Shown here: piece after piece, positions 28,143-36,877 of the stretch
Position numbering within the stretch: position 1 is the first letter of the stretch
Layout of the letters: each line of letters begins with the position of its first letter
Source of the DNA: Halovulum sp039180525
GTDB taxonomy: Bacteria; Pseudomonadota; Alphaproteobacteria; Rhodobacterales; Rhodobacteraceae
Length of the DNA: 64,000 nt
Assembly: GCA_039180525.1 (NCBI GenBank)
Contig: JBCDDF010000006.1
Span: 49,372-113,371, forward strand
Direction: 5' to 3'
The notes under the pieces: generated by a model
What the model was told of the DNA's origin: nothing
Databases searched by the model: none
What the model saw: only the letters and a program-made list of their open reading frames with translations
Translations under genes and position numbers: made by a program

Positions 28143-29057
28143 ATGACAACACTGAAGATGACCCGTCGGACATTCTCACTGGCTCTGAGCGGCGCAGCCG
28201 TCGGCGCGGCCGGGGCCTCGTCTGGCTTGGCTGCCGAACTTGCGACGGTCACGCTGGGCGATATCGAGGTCACTGTCCTGACGGATGGGTATTTCGACAT
28301 CCCGCAGGCCTTCTTCACCGGCGCGCAGGCAGACGCGCTGTCTGCCGCCGGCGACCCGGTCGTGATCGGTGCGAATGTCTGGCTGGTCCGCGCGGGCGGA
28401 CGGCATGTGCTGATCGATACCGGCTCGGGCGAGGCGCTGGCGGCGCGGTATTCGACGGTGGGCAAACTCGACGCGCTGCTTGCGGCCGAAGGCATCGGCA
28501 AGGCCGACATCAGCGATATCGTAATCACGCATATGCATGCCGACCATATCGGCGGATTGGCGGGATCGGCAGGTGAGGGATTTGCCGGTGCAAGGATACA
28601 CATGGCGCGGGCGGAATGGGAATTCTGGACCGATCCGCAATTGCCAGACCAGGTGCCCGAGGACCAGCGACCGCTGGTTGCGCTGGTGCAATCGATCGGC
28701 GCGACACTGACCGACCGGGTGGTCACGCATGACGGCGTCACCGATCTGGGCAACGGTTTGACCCTGGTGCCGCTGCCCGGCCACACGCCGGGGCATAGCG
28801 GCGTCCGCGTTGTTTCCGGCGGCGCGGAACTGCTGATCATCGGCGATGCGGTGATCTCCCAGGCGCTTCAGTTTGCGGATCCCGCGATCACCTATGCGCT
28901 GGATTCCGACCCGAAGCTGGCCGCACAAACCCGGCGCGCGCTGCTGGAGCAGTTGGCGCAGGCAGGCACACCCCTGGCCGCGACCCATCTGGCCTACCCG
29001 GGTATCGGCCGCGTGGCGCGCGCGGGCTCAGGCTTCGCGTTCACGCCGCTGACATAG
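28143..29057 (+). CDS. MBL-fold metallo-hydrolase with Tat-type signal
   Basis: Start at ATG 28143 gives MTTLKMTRRTFSLALSGAAV, a twin-arginine-type export signal. The metal site is HMHADHIGG near residue 125 (H-X-H-X-D-H), followed by LPGHTPGHSG and the GDAVI aspartate. This is the metallo-beta-lactamase fold of the AHL-lactonase/parathion-hydrolase-like branch. Members hydrolyse lactones, esters or organophosphates, and the substrate cannot be chosen here. The divergent AraC-type gene is the likely regulator. Confidence 0.88.
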   Translation: MTTLKMTRRTFSLALSGAAVGAAGASSGLAAELATVTLGDIEVTVLTDGYFDIPQAFFTGAQADALSAAGDPVVIGANVWLVRAGGRHVLIDTGSGEALAARYSTVGKLDALLAAEGIGKADISDIVITHMHADHIGGLAGSAGEGFAGARIHMARAEWEFWTDPQLPDQVPEDQRPLVALVQSIGATLTDRVVTHDGVTDLGNGLTLVPLPGHTPGHSGVRVVSGGAELLIIGDAVISQALQFADPAITYALDSDPKLAAQTRRALLEQLAQAGTPLAATHLAYPGIGRVARAGSGFAFTPLT

Positions 29058-29605
29058 ACGCGCGCGCCCAGGGCTTGTCACACTGGCGACACACCAGACC
29101 GGCGTTACAAGTCGCGGTGACATGCGTCCTGAAACCGCCTGAATGCGAAACAACCGTAAAGACGCCACCGCCCACCGCGGTACTTATCGGGAATGGAAAA
29201 CCCATTGCCCGGGCGGTGTCCAACGGCCTCAGCCGCGCCGAAACCCGCGCCATCATCCCAGGCGTCGGAACCTGTTGCGGCGAGCGGCGGACGCTGCCGG
29301 GATCCAATGTTCCAGATGCGCGGCCCCGTGGCTTTTCGGTGTTGCATGCGCCGGAAAGCGCGGCGAGGGTTTGAGCCGGGTCACGAAGCGGGCGCCGCTT
29401 GCCGTCTCGATCCGGTCGCGAGTGATGAGGACCGACGAGTTCGGCCGCCGGTGTGGGCCGTGTTGGTGTGCGAAAAACCACCGATCATTCGGCGCAGATC
29501 AGAAAGAATAAACCTTGCCGATCTTGTTGGTTGAAACGTTCATACTCTTTCGCTACGTGGCGAAATGGGGGTCTTGGCCAAGTGCCGTTTCAAGGAACGC
29601 CAGCG
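29058..29605. other. Gap of about 550 bases, no gene supported
   Basis: Short ORFs on both strands have no motif, no signal and no good ribosome-binding site. The stretch from about 29510 to 29560 is locally AT-rich and may hold the promoter of the 40-residue ORF that follows. It is the third gene-poor gap within 5 kb. Confidence 0.45.
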
Positions 29606-29728
29606 ATGCTGACACGCGACGATCTTTTGAAAGAGGTGAAGGCGCGGCGGGGCGGGTTCCCGGCGCTTGTCATCGTCTACCTGATCCTTCTGGGGACGAT
29701 GGCGGGTACCGCGGCGGCGATGCTCTAG
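29606..29728 (+). CDS. Small 40-residue membrane protein
   Basis: ATG 29606 is preceded by AAGGA nine bases upstream. The peptide has a charged N-terminus (MLTRDDLLKEVKARRGG) and one hydrophobic helix (residues 18-39: ALVIVYLILLGTMAGTAAAM). Its TAG stop lies within the first bases of repeat copy B, so the element may have truncated or reset the end of the gene. No family recognised. Confidence 0.5.
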   Translation: MLTRDDLLKEVKARRGGFPALVIVYLILLGTMAGTAAAML

Positions 29729-29840
29729 ACCAAAGCCGTTTCAGACTGACTCAGTCTGAAACGGGATTTTGACCCAGATTCAATGGTTTGAGCAAAATCC
29801 CGGGATCAGATTGTTTCGATCTGATCCGTTTTTACTCTAA
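29725..29840 (+). repeat. Two-hairpin intergenic repeat, copy B
   Basis: Same length and orientation as the copy at 16318-16433, with about 15 substitutions. The inner arms CAGACTGA/TCAGTCTG and GGATCAGAT/ATCTGATCC are retained, with some outer-stem mismatches. It lies between a plus-strand small ORF and the 3' end of the minus-strand ABC ATPase, where it could also act as a terminator in both directions. Confidence 0.9.
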
Positions 29841-29864
29841 CGCCGCCGGGTCGGGCCGGCGGCG

Positions 29865-31523
29865 CTATTTCGCGGCCGCCTCGCCGATATTGTCCACACC
29901 GCGTTCCTCCAGCAACGCGGTCAGCCAGTTCGGGTCCATCTCGGGCACCGAGGATAGCAACAGATCGGTGTATCGGTGGTGTGGCGGGGTGAACATCTCG
30001 TCCTTCGGTCCCTGCTCCACGACCTGGCCGTTCTGCATCACCACGACCTCGTCGGCGATCGACCGCACGGTGGCCAGGTCGTGGGTGATGAACATGTAGG
30101 CCAGGCCCAGTTCCTGCTGCAGTCTGTCGAGCAGCTTGAGGATCCCCTCCGCCACCAGTTGGTCCAGCGCGCTGGTCACCTCGTCACAGATGATGAACTC
30201 GGGCTCTGCGGCCAGGGCCCGGGCGATGCCTATACGCTGCTTTTGGCCGCCGGACAGCTCCGGCGGATAGCGGCTGTAGAACTTCGCCGGATCCAATTCG
30301 ATCAGATCCAGAAGTTCGTCCACCCGCTGTTTCAGCGCCGAGCCCTTCAGCCCGGAATAGAACTCCGCCGGGCGGCCGATGATGTCGCTGATGCGGATCT
30401 TGGGGTTCAGCGCCGTGTCCGCCATCTGATAGATCATCTGCGCCTGCCGCAATTGATCTCGGGTCCGGTTGCGGTAGTTCGCCGGCAAGGCTTCGCCCTT
30501 GAACAGCACCTCGCCCGAAGATGGCGGCAGAAGCCCGGTGATCACCCGCGCGGTGGTCGACTTGCCGGATCCGGATTCGCCCACCACAGCCACCGTCATG
30601 CCCGGATAGATGTCGAACGAGACGTCATCCAACACCTTCGGTCCGCCGGTATAGGCGGCATCGACGTTCTTCACCGAAATCAACGGCGGAGAGCCGTCCG
30701 TGGGCCGCCGGATCTGCGGCCGCTGAAAGCTGCGCACGGCCCAAAGACTTTTGGTGTAATCCTCCTGCGGGTCGTCCAGCATGCGCTCTGTGGGCGCCTC
30801 CTCGACCTCTTCGCCCTTCAGCAGCACCTTGATCGTGTCGGCCATCTGCGCGACCACAGCCAGATCGTGGGTGATGTAGATCGCCGCGGTTTGGAACTGA
30901 TCGACGATATCGCGGATGGCCGCCAGCACCTCGATCTGCGTCGTCACGTCCAACGCCGTCGTAGGCTCATCGAAGATGATCAGATCCGGCCGGCAGGACA
31001 TCGCCATCGCGGTCATCGCGCGCTGCAACTGCCCGCCAGAGACCTGATGCGGATAGCGAAAGCCGATCTCTGTCGGGTTGGGCAGCCGCAGACGCTCGTA
31101 AAGCGCCATGGCGTCCTCTTGGCTCTCCATCCGCTTCTTGATGCGGTAATGAATGGGCGCCTCGGTATGCTGATCGATCAGCTTGTGCGCGGGGTTGAAC
31201 GAAGCCGCCGCCGATTGCGCGACATAGGCGATGCGCGCGCCGCGCAGCGCCCGGCGTTCGTTCTCGGTGGCGGTGGTCAGCTCCATCCCGTCGAACTCGA
31301 TCGACCCGGCGGAAATCCGGGTGCCGTCGCGGGCATAGCCCATCGCCGCCGCACCGATGGTCGACTTGCCGGCGCCGGATTCGCCGATCAGCCCCATAAC
31401 CTCGCCCCGGTGCAGGGTCAGATCGACGCCCTTGATGATCGGTACCCAGGTTTCGTCGGAAAACCCGTCGATCTCAAGATCGCGGATTTTCAACAGCACA
31501 TCCTTTTCCTTGAACCTGCCCAT
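29865..31523 (-). CDS. Peptide-type ABC importer ATPase with two fused nucleotide-binding domains
   Basis: The 552-residue protein contains two ABC domains in tandem, equivalent to DppD plus DppF. The first has GESGAGKSTIG near residue 49, VSGGQLQRAMTAMAM and LIIFDEPTTALD; the second has GESGSGKSTTA near residue 315, LSGGQKQRIGIARAL and FIICDEVTSALD. It drives the two permeases encoded just upstream; the stop-start gap is one base. This is the last gene of the importer block and of the long minus-strand cluster. Confidence 0.93.
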   Translation of the reverse strand: MGRFKEKDVLLKIRDLEIDGFSDETWVPIIKGVDLTLHRGEVMGLIGESGAGKSTIGAAAMGYARDGTRISAGSIEFDGMELTTATENERRALRGARIAYVAQSAAASFNPAHKLIDQHTEAPIHYRIKKRMESQEDAMALYERLRLPNPTEIGFRYPHQVSGGQLQRAMTAMAMSCRPDLIIFDEPTTALDVTTQIEVLAAIRDIVDQFQTAAIYITHDLAVVAQMADTIKVLLKGEEVEEAPTERMLDDPQEDYTKSLWAVRSFQRPQIRRPTDGSPPLISVKNVDAAYTGGPKVLDDVSFDIYPGMTVAVVGESGSGKSTTARVITGLLPPSSGEVLFKGEALPANYRNRTRDQLRQAQMIYQMADTALNPKIRISDIIGRPAEFYSGLKGSALKQRVDELLDLIELDPAKFYSRYPPELSGGQKQRIGIARALAAEPEFIICDEVTSALDQLVAEGILKLLDRLQQELGLAYMFITHDLATVRSIADEVVVMQNGQVVEQGPKDEMFTPPHHRYTDLLLSSVPEMDPNWLTALLEERGVDNIGEAAAK

Positions 31524-31524
31524 A

Positions 31525-32589
31525 TCAGACCTCCTTCAGGCCGGACGACCGGAACAGCATCCAGTCGACGACGAAATTGACGGCCACCGTCAGCAGCGCG
31601 ATCGCGGCGGCGGGGATCAGCGGTGTGATGTCGCCGAAAGAGATCAGCGTCGCGTTCTCACGCACCATCGAGCCCCAGTCGGCTGTCGGCGGCTGGATGC
31701 CCAGACCCAGAAAGCTCAGCCCAGCGATCAGCAGGAAGACGAAGCAAAACTCCAGCCCGAACTCCGCCACCAGCGGCGCGGTGGAGTTTGGCAGGATCTC
31801 CTTGCGGATCAGGTGCCAGTCGCCTTCGCCGCGCAGCTTGGCGGCCTCGATGTAGTCCATCACCACGATATTGCCCGCAACCGCCCGGGTCAGGCGGAAG
31901 ACGCGCGGCGAATAGATCACCGCGACCACCATCACGATCACCCAAAGGTTGGTGCCAAAGATCGACAGCATCAAAAGCGCGAAGATCAGCGACGGCACCG
32001 ACATGATGATGTCCGCCACGCGACCCATCAGGTTGTCGAACCAGCCGCCTTTGACCGCCGCCAACAGCCCCGCCAACGCGCCGACGATGAACGCCAGCAT
32101 GGTGGCGACCAGGGCAAGACCGACCGAGTTGCGCGCGCCGAAGATGATACGGCTGAAGACATCGCGCCCCAACTGATCCGCGCCCAGAAGCAGGTTTTCG
32201 TCCGCAGGCGCGAACGCCGCGGTGATGACCTCCGACTCTCCATATGGCGCGATCCAGGGCGCGAAAATCCCGGCGATCGCATAGGTGAAGATGACGAACA
32301 TCCCGAAAGAGGCGGTCAGGGGCGCCGTGCGCAGCTCTTTGGCCAGCGATGGCCGGGAGATCTGCACCAGAAACTCCTTGAAGGCGTATGAAATGCCCGC
32401 CGCCAGCGCCAGCAACCCGGCGCAGATGGTCACGAAACGCAGGGCGGGGACCCCGCCGATGATGCCCAGGACAAAGGACAGCAGCAGCATGCTGAACAGC
32501 AGCATGAACAGCCGGCGGCGTTCGAAATAGACCGCCAGGCAGGAGGCGCCGATCAGCGCGACATAGTATCCGATGACGAAGATATTCAT
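31525..32589 (-). CDS. Peptide-type ABC importer permease (DppC-like) with extra N-terminal helices
   Basis: I start at ATG 32589 (MNIFVIGYYVALIGASC), just past the previous stop and preceded by GAGGG; an upstream start at 32646 would overlap the preceding gene. The product is 354 residues. The C-terminal 270 residues are a DppC/OppC permease, with LLGADQLGRDVFSRIIFG and the coupling loop YIEAAKLRGEGDWHLIRKEI. About 80 residues in front carry two or three additional hydrophobic segments absent from typical family members. Confidence 0.9.
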   Translation of the reverse strand: MNIFVIGYYVALIGASCLAVYFERRRLFMLLFSMLLLSFVLGIIGGVPALRFVTICAGLLALAAGISYAFKEFLVQISRPSLAKELRTAPLTASFGMFVIFTYAIAGIFAPWIAPYGESEVITAAFAPADENLLLGADQLGRDVFSRIIFGARNSVGLALVATMLAFIVGALAGLLAAVKGGWFDNLMGRVADIIMSVPSLIFALLMLSIFGTNLWVIVMVVAVIYSPRVFRLTRAVAGNIVVMDYIEAAKLRGEGDWHLIRKEILPNSTAPLVAEFGLEFCFVFLLIAGLSFLGLGIQPPTADWGSMVRENATLISFGDITPLIPAAAIALLTVAVNFVVDWMLFRSSGLKEV

Positions 32590-32599
32590 GCCCCAGCCC

Positions 32600-33556
32600 T
32601 CACTTCGGATGCCGCAGACGCGGGTTGGTGAGGATCGTGCCGACATCCGCTGCCAGGTTCAGCAGGATGAAGGTCGCCGCAAAGATCAGGCAGCAGGCCT
32701 GCACGATGGGGAAGTCGCGTTTCGACACCGCATCGACCAGCAACTGGCCGACACCCGGATAGACGAAGACGACCTCCACCAACACGACGCCGGTGATCAG
32801 ATAAGCCAGGTTCAGCGCCACGACGTTGATGATCGGCGCCCAGGCATTGGGCAGCGCGTGTTGGACGATCACCTTGAAGGGCGGCATGCCCTTCAGCCGC
32901 GCCATTTCGATATAGGGCGACGACAGCAGGTTGATGATCGCGGCGCGGGTCATGCGCATCATGTGAGCGGTCACCACCAGAACCAGCGTCAGCGCCGGCA
33001 GGAAGGTGCGGTGCAGCAGTTCGCCAAAGCTCATGTCCGCCGACAGGCTGGCGATGGCTGGGAACATGCTGGCCTTTACCGCCAGATAGAGGATCAGGAT
33101 ATAGCCCAGGAAAAACTCGGGCGAGGAGATCGAGGTCAGTGTCAACACGTTGACCACCCGGTCAAAGATCGTGTTGCGCAACAGCGCGACCAGGATGCCC
33201 AGGAAGATGGCGACCGGCACGGCGATTACCGCGGCATAGCAGGCCAGGAACAGCGTATTCACGAACCGGTCGGAAATGGCATCGCTGACCCGTTCGCCCG
33301 ACACCAGCGAGACGCCGAAATCGCCGGTGACCGCGCCGGCCAGCCAGTCGAGATAACGTATGGGCGCGGGGCGGTCCAAGCCCAGCTGCTCACGCAGCGC
33401 TTGTACCGTTTCCTCGGTGGCGCTTTGACCCAGCACGGCTTGGGCGATGTCGCCGGGCAAAAGCTCGACGGCGAAAAAGATCAGGATCGAAACGACAAGA
33501 AGCGAGACGAGCCCCAGGCCTAGGCGCTTTAGCACCAGGCCAAGCAGATCTCCCAT
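32600..33556 (-). CDS. Peptide-type ABC importer permease (DppB-like)
   Basis: The 318-residue inner-membrane protein has the DppB/OppB opening (LKRLGLGLVSLLVVSILIFF), an LGLDRPAPIRYLDWL periplasmic segment, and the coupling loop PYIEMARLKGMPPFKVIVQH. It ends in helices with TGVVLVEVVFVYPGVGQLL. It heterodimerises with the DppC-like subunit. A strong hairpin separates it from the binding-protein gene upstream. Confidence 0.93.
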   Translation of the reverse strand: MGDLLGLVLKRLGLGLVSLLVVSILIFFAVELLPGDIAQAVLGQSATEETVQALREQLGLDRPAPIRYLDWLAGAVTGDFGVSLVSGERVSDAISDRFVNTLFLACYAAVIAVPVAIFLGILVALLRNTIFDRVVNVLTLTSISSPEFFLGYILILYLAVKASMFPAIASLSADMSFGELLHRTFLPALTLVLVVTAHMMRMTRAAIINLLSSPYIEMARLKGMPPFKVIVQHALPNAWAPIINVVALNLAYLITGVVLVEVVFVYPGVGQLLVDAVSKRDFPIVQACCLIFAATFILLNLAADVGTILTNPRLRHPK

Positions 33557-33616
33557 TTAATCCCTCCACGTGCCGATTGTCCGACACTTGTTTTTGTTCG
33601 TTTATGTGTCGAAGCG

Positions 33617-33640
33617 GGGCCCGCGCTGCAGCGCGGGCCC
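33617..33640 (-). terminator. Perfect 24-base palindrome between binding-protein and permease genes
   Basis: GGGCCCGCGCTG is followed directly by its complement CAGCGCGGGCCC. It lies 14 bases past the stop of the binding-protein gene and 60 bases before the DppB start on the transcribed minus strand. Without a T-tract it is more an RNA-stabilising or partial-termination hairpin, which commonly gives higher levels of binding protein than of membrane subunits. Confidence 0.65.
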
Positions 33641-33653
33641 GTGGGCGGTGCCT

Positions 33654-35255
33654 TTAGGCGAACCACCACCGGCTGGCATAGCGATAGCCGTCCATCTGCC
33701 AGGCGGGGGACAGGTTCTCGCCCCGCTCGACATTGGACCGCCGCGCGTAGATGAAGTTCGGGAAGTAGGGGATCACCGTGCCGCCATCGTCCCGCGACAG
33801 AACCGCCATCTCGCGGTACATCTCGGCGCGCAAGCTGTCATCCAGTTCCGACTTCGCCCGCTGCAGCAACTCGTTGAACCGCGGATTGACCCAGCGGCTT
33901 TCGTTCCACGCGGCGCCTTCCTGATAGGCCAGCGAATACATCACGTCCGGGGTTGGACGCGCGCCCCAGGTGACCATGCACCAAGGCTTCACCAGCCAGA
34001 CATCGGACCAGTACCCGTCGTTTGGCTCGCGGACCACGTTGATGTTGATGCCGGCCGCCTTGGCCTGTTCGGCGTAAAGCACGGCGGCGTCTACGGCGCC
34101 TGTGGTGATCGAGTCGGCGGTGGAGAAGTTCACCGTCAGCCCCTCCATGCCCACGCTGGCGAGCAGCGATTTGGCCTGATCGGGGTCGTATTGGCGCTGT
34201 TCGATATCCTCTGGCCAGTAGGGCATGGCCGGGGAGTGGTGGAAATCGTTGCCGACCGTGGCCGCGCCGAAGGTGATCTTTTCGATCAATTCGTCGCGGT
34301 TGATGGCAAGTTTCAGCGCCTGGCGCACTTCGGGGACGTTGAAGGGTTCGGTGTCGACATGCATCGGCATGGTGATCGCCTGGGCAGAGGCGACGTTTTC
34401 CACCACGATGTCCGGGTTCCGCCCCAACAGTCCCAGCGTTTTGTTTTCCAGCAGCGAGGCCGTGTCGACATCGCCGGTGACCAGCGCGGTCTGGCGCGCG
34501 TTCGGGTCGTTGATGACCAGCATTTCGATTTCGTCGAAATAGGCGCCTTCGCCGTGCCAGCCGTCGTGGCGGACCAGCCGCGCGCCGGTGCCGAAATCAA
34601 GCTCGACGATGCGATAGGGGCCGGACCCGATGCCCGATTGCCAATCGGCGGTGCCGTCCGGGTTCGCCGGCACGACCGCCAGGTGGTAATCGGTCATCAG
34701 CCAGGGCAGATCCGCGTTGCCCGATTCCAGGACAAAGGTGATGCTGTCGCCATTGTCGCGGATGTCCGTAACCCCGGCCAAAAGCGCTTTGGCGGCAGAG
34801 GTGGATTCCTCGCCCCGGTGATAGTTCATCGACGCGATGACATCGTTGGCGGTCACCGGGTTGCCGTTGTGGAACGTGGCCGAGCTGTTCAGCCTGAACG
34901 TCCATTCGGTCGCGTCCGGCGTCGCCTCCCATTCGGTGGCGAGATCGGGGCCCAGCGAGCCGTCGGAATTGATCATGGTCAGGAACGACCGGTGCGTGTG
35001 CACCAGGCCGATATCGAAATTGGACTGATAGACGCCGATGTCATGGGTGTCGGCGGTGTTGCCATCATGCTGGGCGACACGCAGCGTGCCGCCGGATTTC
35101 GGCTGCGCCAGCGCGCTGCTGGTCCACAGACCCGTCGCCGACACGGCGGTCAGACCGGCGGCGATGGAGTGGTGCATGAAGTTTCGACGCGAGATCTTGC
35201 ACTGTCGCGCGGCATCTGCCAGCAGGTCGATCTGCATCTGGTTTCGCTTAGTCAT
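33654..35255 (-). CDS. Peptide-type ABC importer substrate-binding protein (SBP family 5)
   Basis: Start at ATG 35255 (MTKRNQMQIDLLADAARQCK) is supported by AGGGGAG upstream. A twin-arginine signal follows at about residues 23-50 (SRRNFMHHSIAAGLTAVSAT). The 533-residue protein has the family 5 fold, with LATEWEATPDATEWTFRLNS and FHNGNPVTANDVIASMNYH. Family members bind peptides, opines, glycosides or amino-acid derivatives; the adjacent amine-degrading genes make an N-methylated compound or its conjugate the likely ligand. It is preceded by its own 287-base leader, so it may have its own promoter. Confidence 0.92.
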   Translation of the reverse strand: MTKRNQMQIDLLADAARQCKISRRNFMHHSIAAGLTAVSATGLWTSSALAQPKSGGTLRVAQHDGNTADTHDIGVYQSNFDIGLVHTHRSFLTMINSDGSLGPDLATEWEATPDATEWTFRLNSSATFHNGNPVTANDVIASMNYHRGEESTSAAKALLAGVTDIRDNGDSITFVLESGNADLPWLMTDYHLAVVPANPDGTADWQSGIGSGPYRIVELDFGTGARLVRHDGWHGEGAYFDEIEMLVINDPNARQTALVTGDVDTASLLENKTLGLLGRNPDIVVENVASAQAITMPMHVDTEPFNVPEVRQALKLAINRDELIEKITFGAATVGNDFHHSPAMPYWPEDIEQRQYDPDQAKSLLASVGMEGLTVNFSTADSITTGAVDAAVLYAEQAKAAGININVVREPNDGYWSDVWLVKPWCMVTWGARPTPDVMYSLAYQEGAAWNESRWVNPRFNELLQRAKSELDDSLRAEMYREMAVLSRDDGGTVIPYFPNFIYARRSNVERGENLSPAWQMDGYRYASRWWFA

Positions 35256-35542
35256 GGGGACTCCCCTGTTTGGTTCTTGGTTGTCGGTACCTTCGCGGCA
35301 CACTCTGCATTTGTCCAAAGCGTCGTGTCGCAACCTTATCGGGTCAGCAACGAACGACAACCCACTGCCAGTGTACGATATTGCGGCCGGAAATGTGAAA
35401 TCGGCGGGTTTTTGGCGGAAACGGGCGGTGTGAGCGCGGTCCCAGGATGCCGCTGACGACGCGCATGCGGAGCGCGGCGCGGCCCTCGGCGGCATCCGCT
35501 GCGGCCCTTGCCGGCGTTGTGCTCGAACCGCGTCACTTTGGC

Positions 35543-36877
35543 CTAAAGCTCCGCCCCTGCGCCGAATTCGCCCCAGCGGATGCGCGCCGTCGCGCCCAGC
35601 CAGGCCAGGGGTTTTGGTGGCAGCTTCGATGGCATCGCGTGGGCCAACTCGCGCTGCGCGGCGGCGCCGGGTCTATCCAGCGCCAACTCGGCCGCCGCCA
35701 TGCCGGCATGGGTACCGCGCGCCAGGCCCAGACCGTTCTGGCAGCACGCGGCGAAAAGCCCGTCGGCGACCTCGCCGAACGCCGGGGCATCGTTGCGCGA
35801 CAGGCACAGCCGCCCGGCCCATACATGTTCCATTGGGAGGTCCTTCAGCATTGGAAAGCGCGCCTCGAAACTCTGGCGGTGGGTGGCGGCCATGCGATCC
35901 AGGCGGGCGGCGTCGATCTCCAGCGACGGGTCGAAGGTGAACCGGTTGCGCACCACGATCCGGTGGCCGCCGACGCCGGCGATGCGGCGCACGGTGGTGC
36001 CCAGTGGGTCGGCGGGGGTCAGCGCCCAATCCTCGGCGCCGCCCAGGCGGGTGCGTTCGGTTTCGGTCAGTGCGCGGGTCATCGAGGCATAGGTGAAGAC
36101 ATGCGCCAACCGGCCCTGAAACAGCCCGAAGCTTTCCGCATGGCCGTTGACGGCCAGGATCACCCGCGGCGCGGCCACCGACCCCGCCGGCATGCGCGCG
36201 ACCCAGCCCGCGCCGGCGCGGTCGAGCCCGGTGACCGGAGAGAGCTCGTGCAACGCCACGCCGGTCGCACGCAGCCCATCGGCCAGCCCGCGAACATACG
36301 CCGCCGGCTGAAGGATCGCGGCGCCCGGCGTGCGCAGCCCCTCGCGGTAGTAGTCGGTGCCGGTCAGCGCCCGCATTGCCGCTGCGTCCAGGATCTCGTG
36401 CGCCTCGCCGAGCGCGTCCAGATGGCGCGCGTAATCGGCATTGTGGCGCACACCCTTCGCGGTGGCCGCGCCGTTGATCTTGCCGATCCGGCGCAGCGCC
36501 TCTGCCGGCAAGTCGAACGCGCGGGCGGTCTCGGCGGCGAAGTCGATGGCGGCGCGGTTCGCCGCGATCTGGGCCCGGTCCTTGTCCAGCGCTCCGCCAT
36601 AGTTGGCAGAAGACAGATCGTGCGGCAGATCGATCATGCAGCCGGAATTGCGCCCCGCCGGCCCTTCGCCGACCCGCACCGCATCCAGAACCACCACGCG
36701 CAGCGTTTCGTCCAGTTGCCGCAACCGCCGCGCGGCCGCCAGCCCGGCAATGCCTGCCCCGATCACCAGCACATCCGCGGTCGCCGCGCCCTCCAGCGCC
36801 GGTGCGGGCGTGCGCAATGGCAGGATCGCACTCCACCCGGCCGGGCCGGGATCCTTGGGCAGGCGGCGCACCTTCAT
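35543..36877 (-). CDS. FAD-dependent amine/amino-acid oxidase (DAO family)
   Basis: The start at 36877 (MKVRRLPKDPGPAGWSAILP) is in the stop of the preceding SDR gene (four-base overlap). The 444-residue protein has the dinucleotide-binding motif VLVIGAGIAGLAAARRL near residue 35, GPAGRNSGCMIDLPH, and a C-terminal GLFAACCQNGLGLARGTHAGM flavin-binding end. It resembles gamma-glutamylputrescine oxidase- and D-amino-acid-oxidase-like enzymes, which oxidise C-N bonds to imines. It probably acts on a demethylated intermediate of the cluster. Confidence 0.88.
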   Translation of the reverse strand: MKVRRLPKDPGPAGWSAILPLRTPAPALEGAATADVLVIGAGIAGLAAARRLRQLDETLRVVVLDAVRVGEGPAGRNSGCMIDLPHDLSSANYGGALDKDRAQIAANRAAIDFAAETARAFDLPAEALRRIGKINGAATAKGVRHNADYARHLDALGEAHEILDAAAMRALTGTDYYREGLRTPGAAILQPAAYVRGLADGLRATGVALHELSPVTGLDRAGAGWVARMPAGSVAAPRVILAVNGHAESFGLFQGRLAHVFTYASMTRALTETERTRLGGAEDWALTPADPLGTTVRRIAGVGGHRIVVRNRFTFDPSLEIDAARLDRMAATHRQSFEARFPMLKDLPMEHVWAGRLCLSRNDAPAFGEVADGLFAACCQNGLGLARGTHAGMAAAELALDRPGAAAQRELAHAMPSKLPPKPLAWLGATARIRWGEFGAGAEL

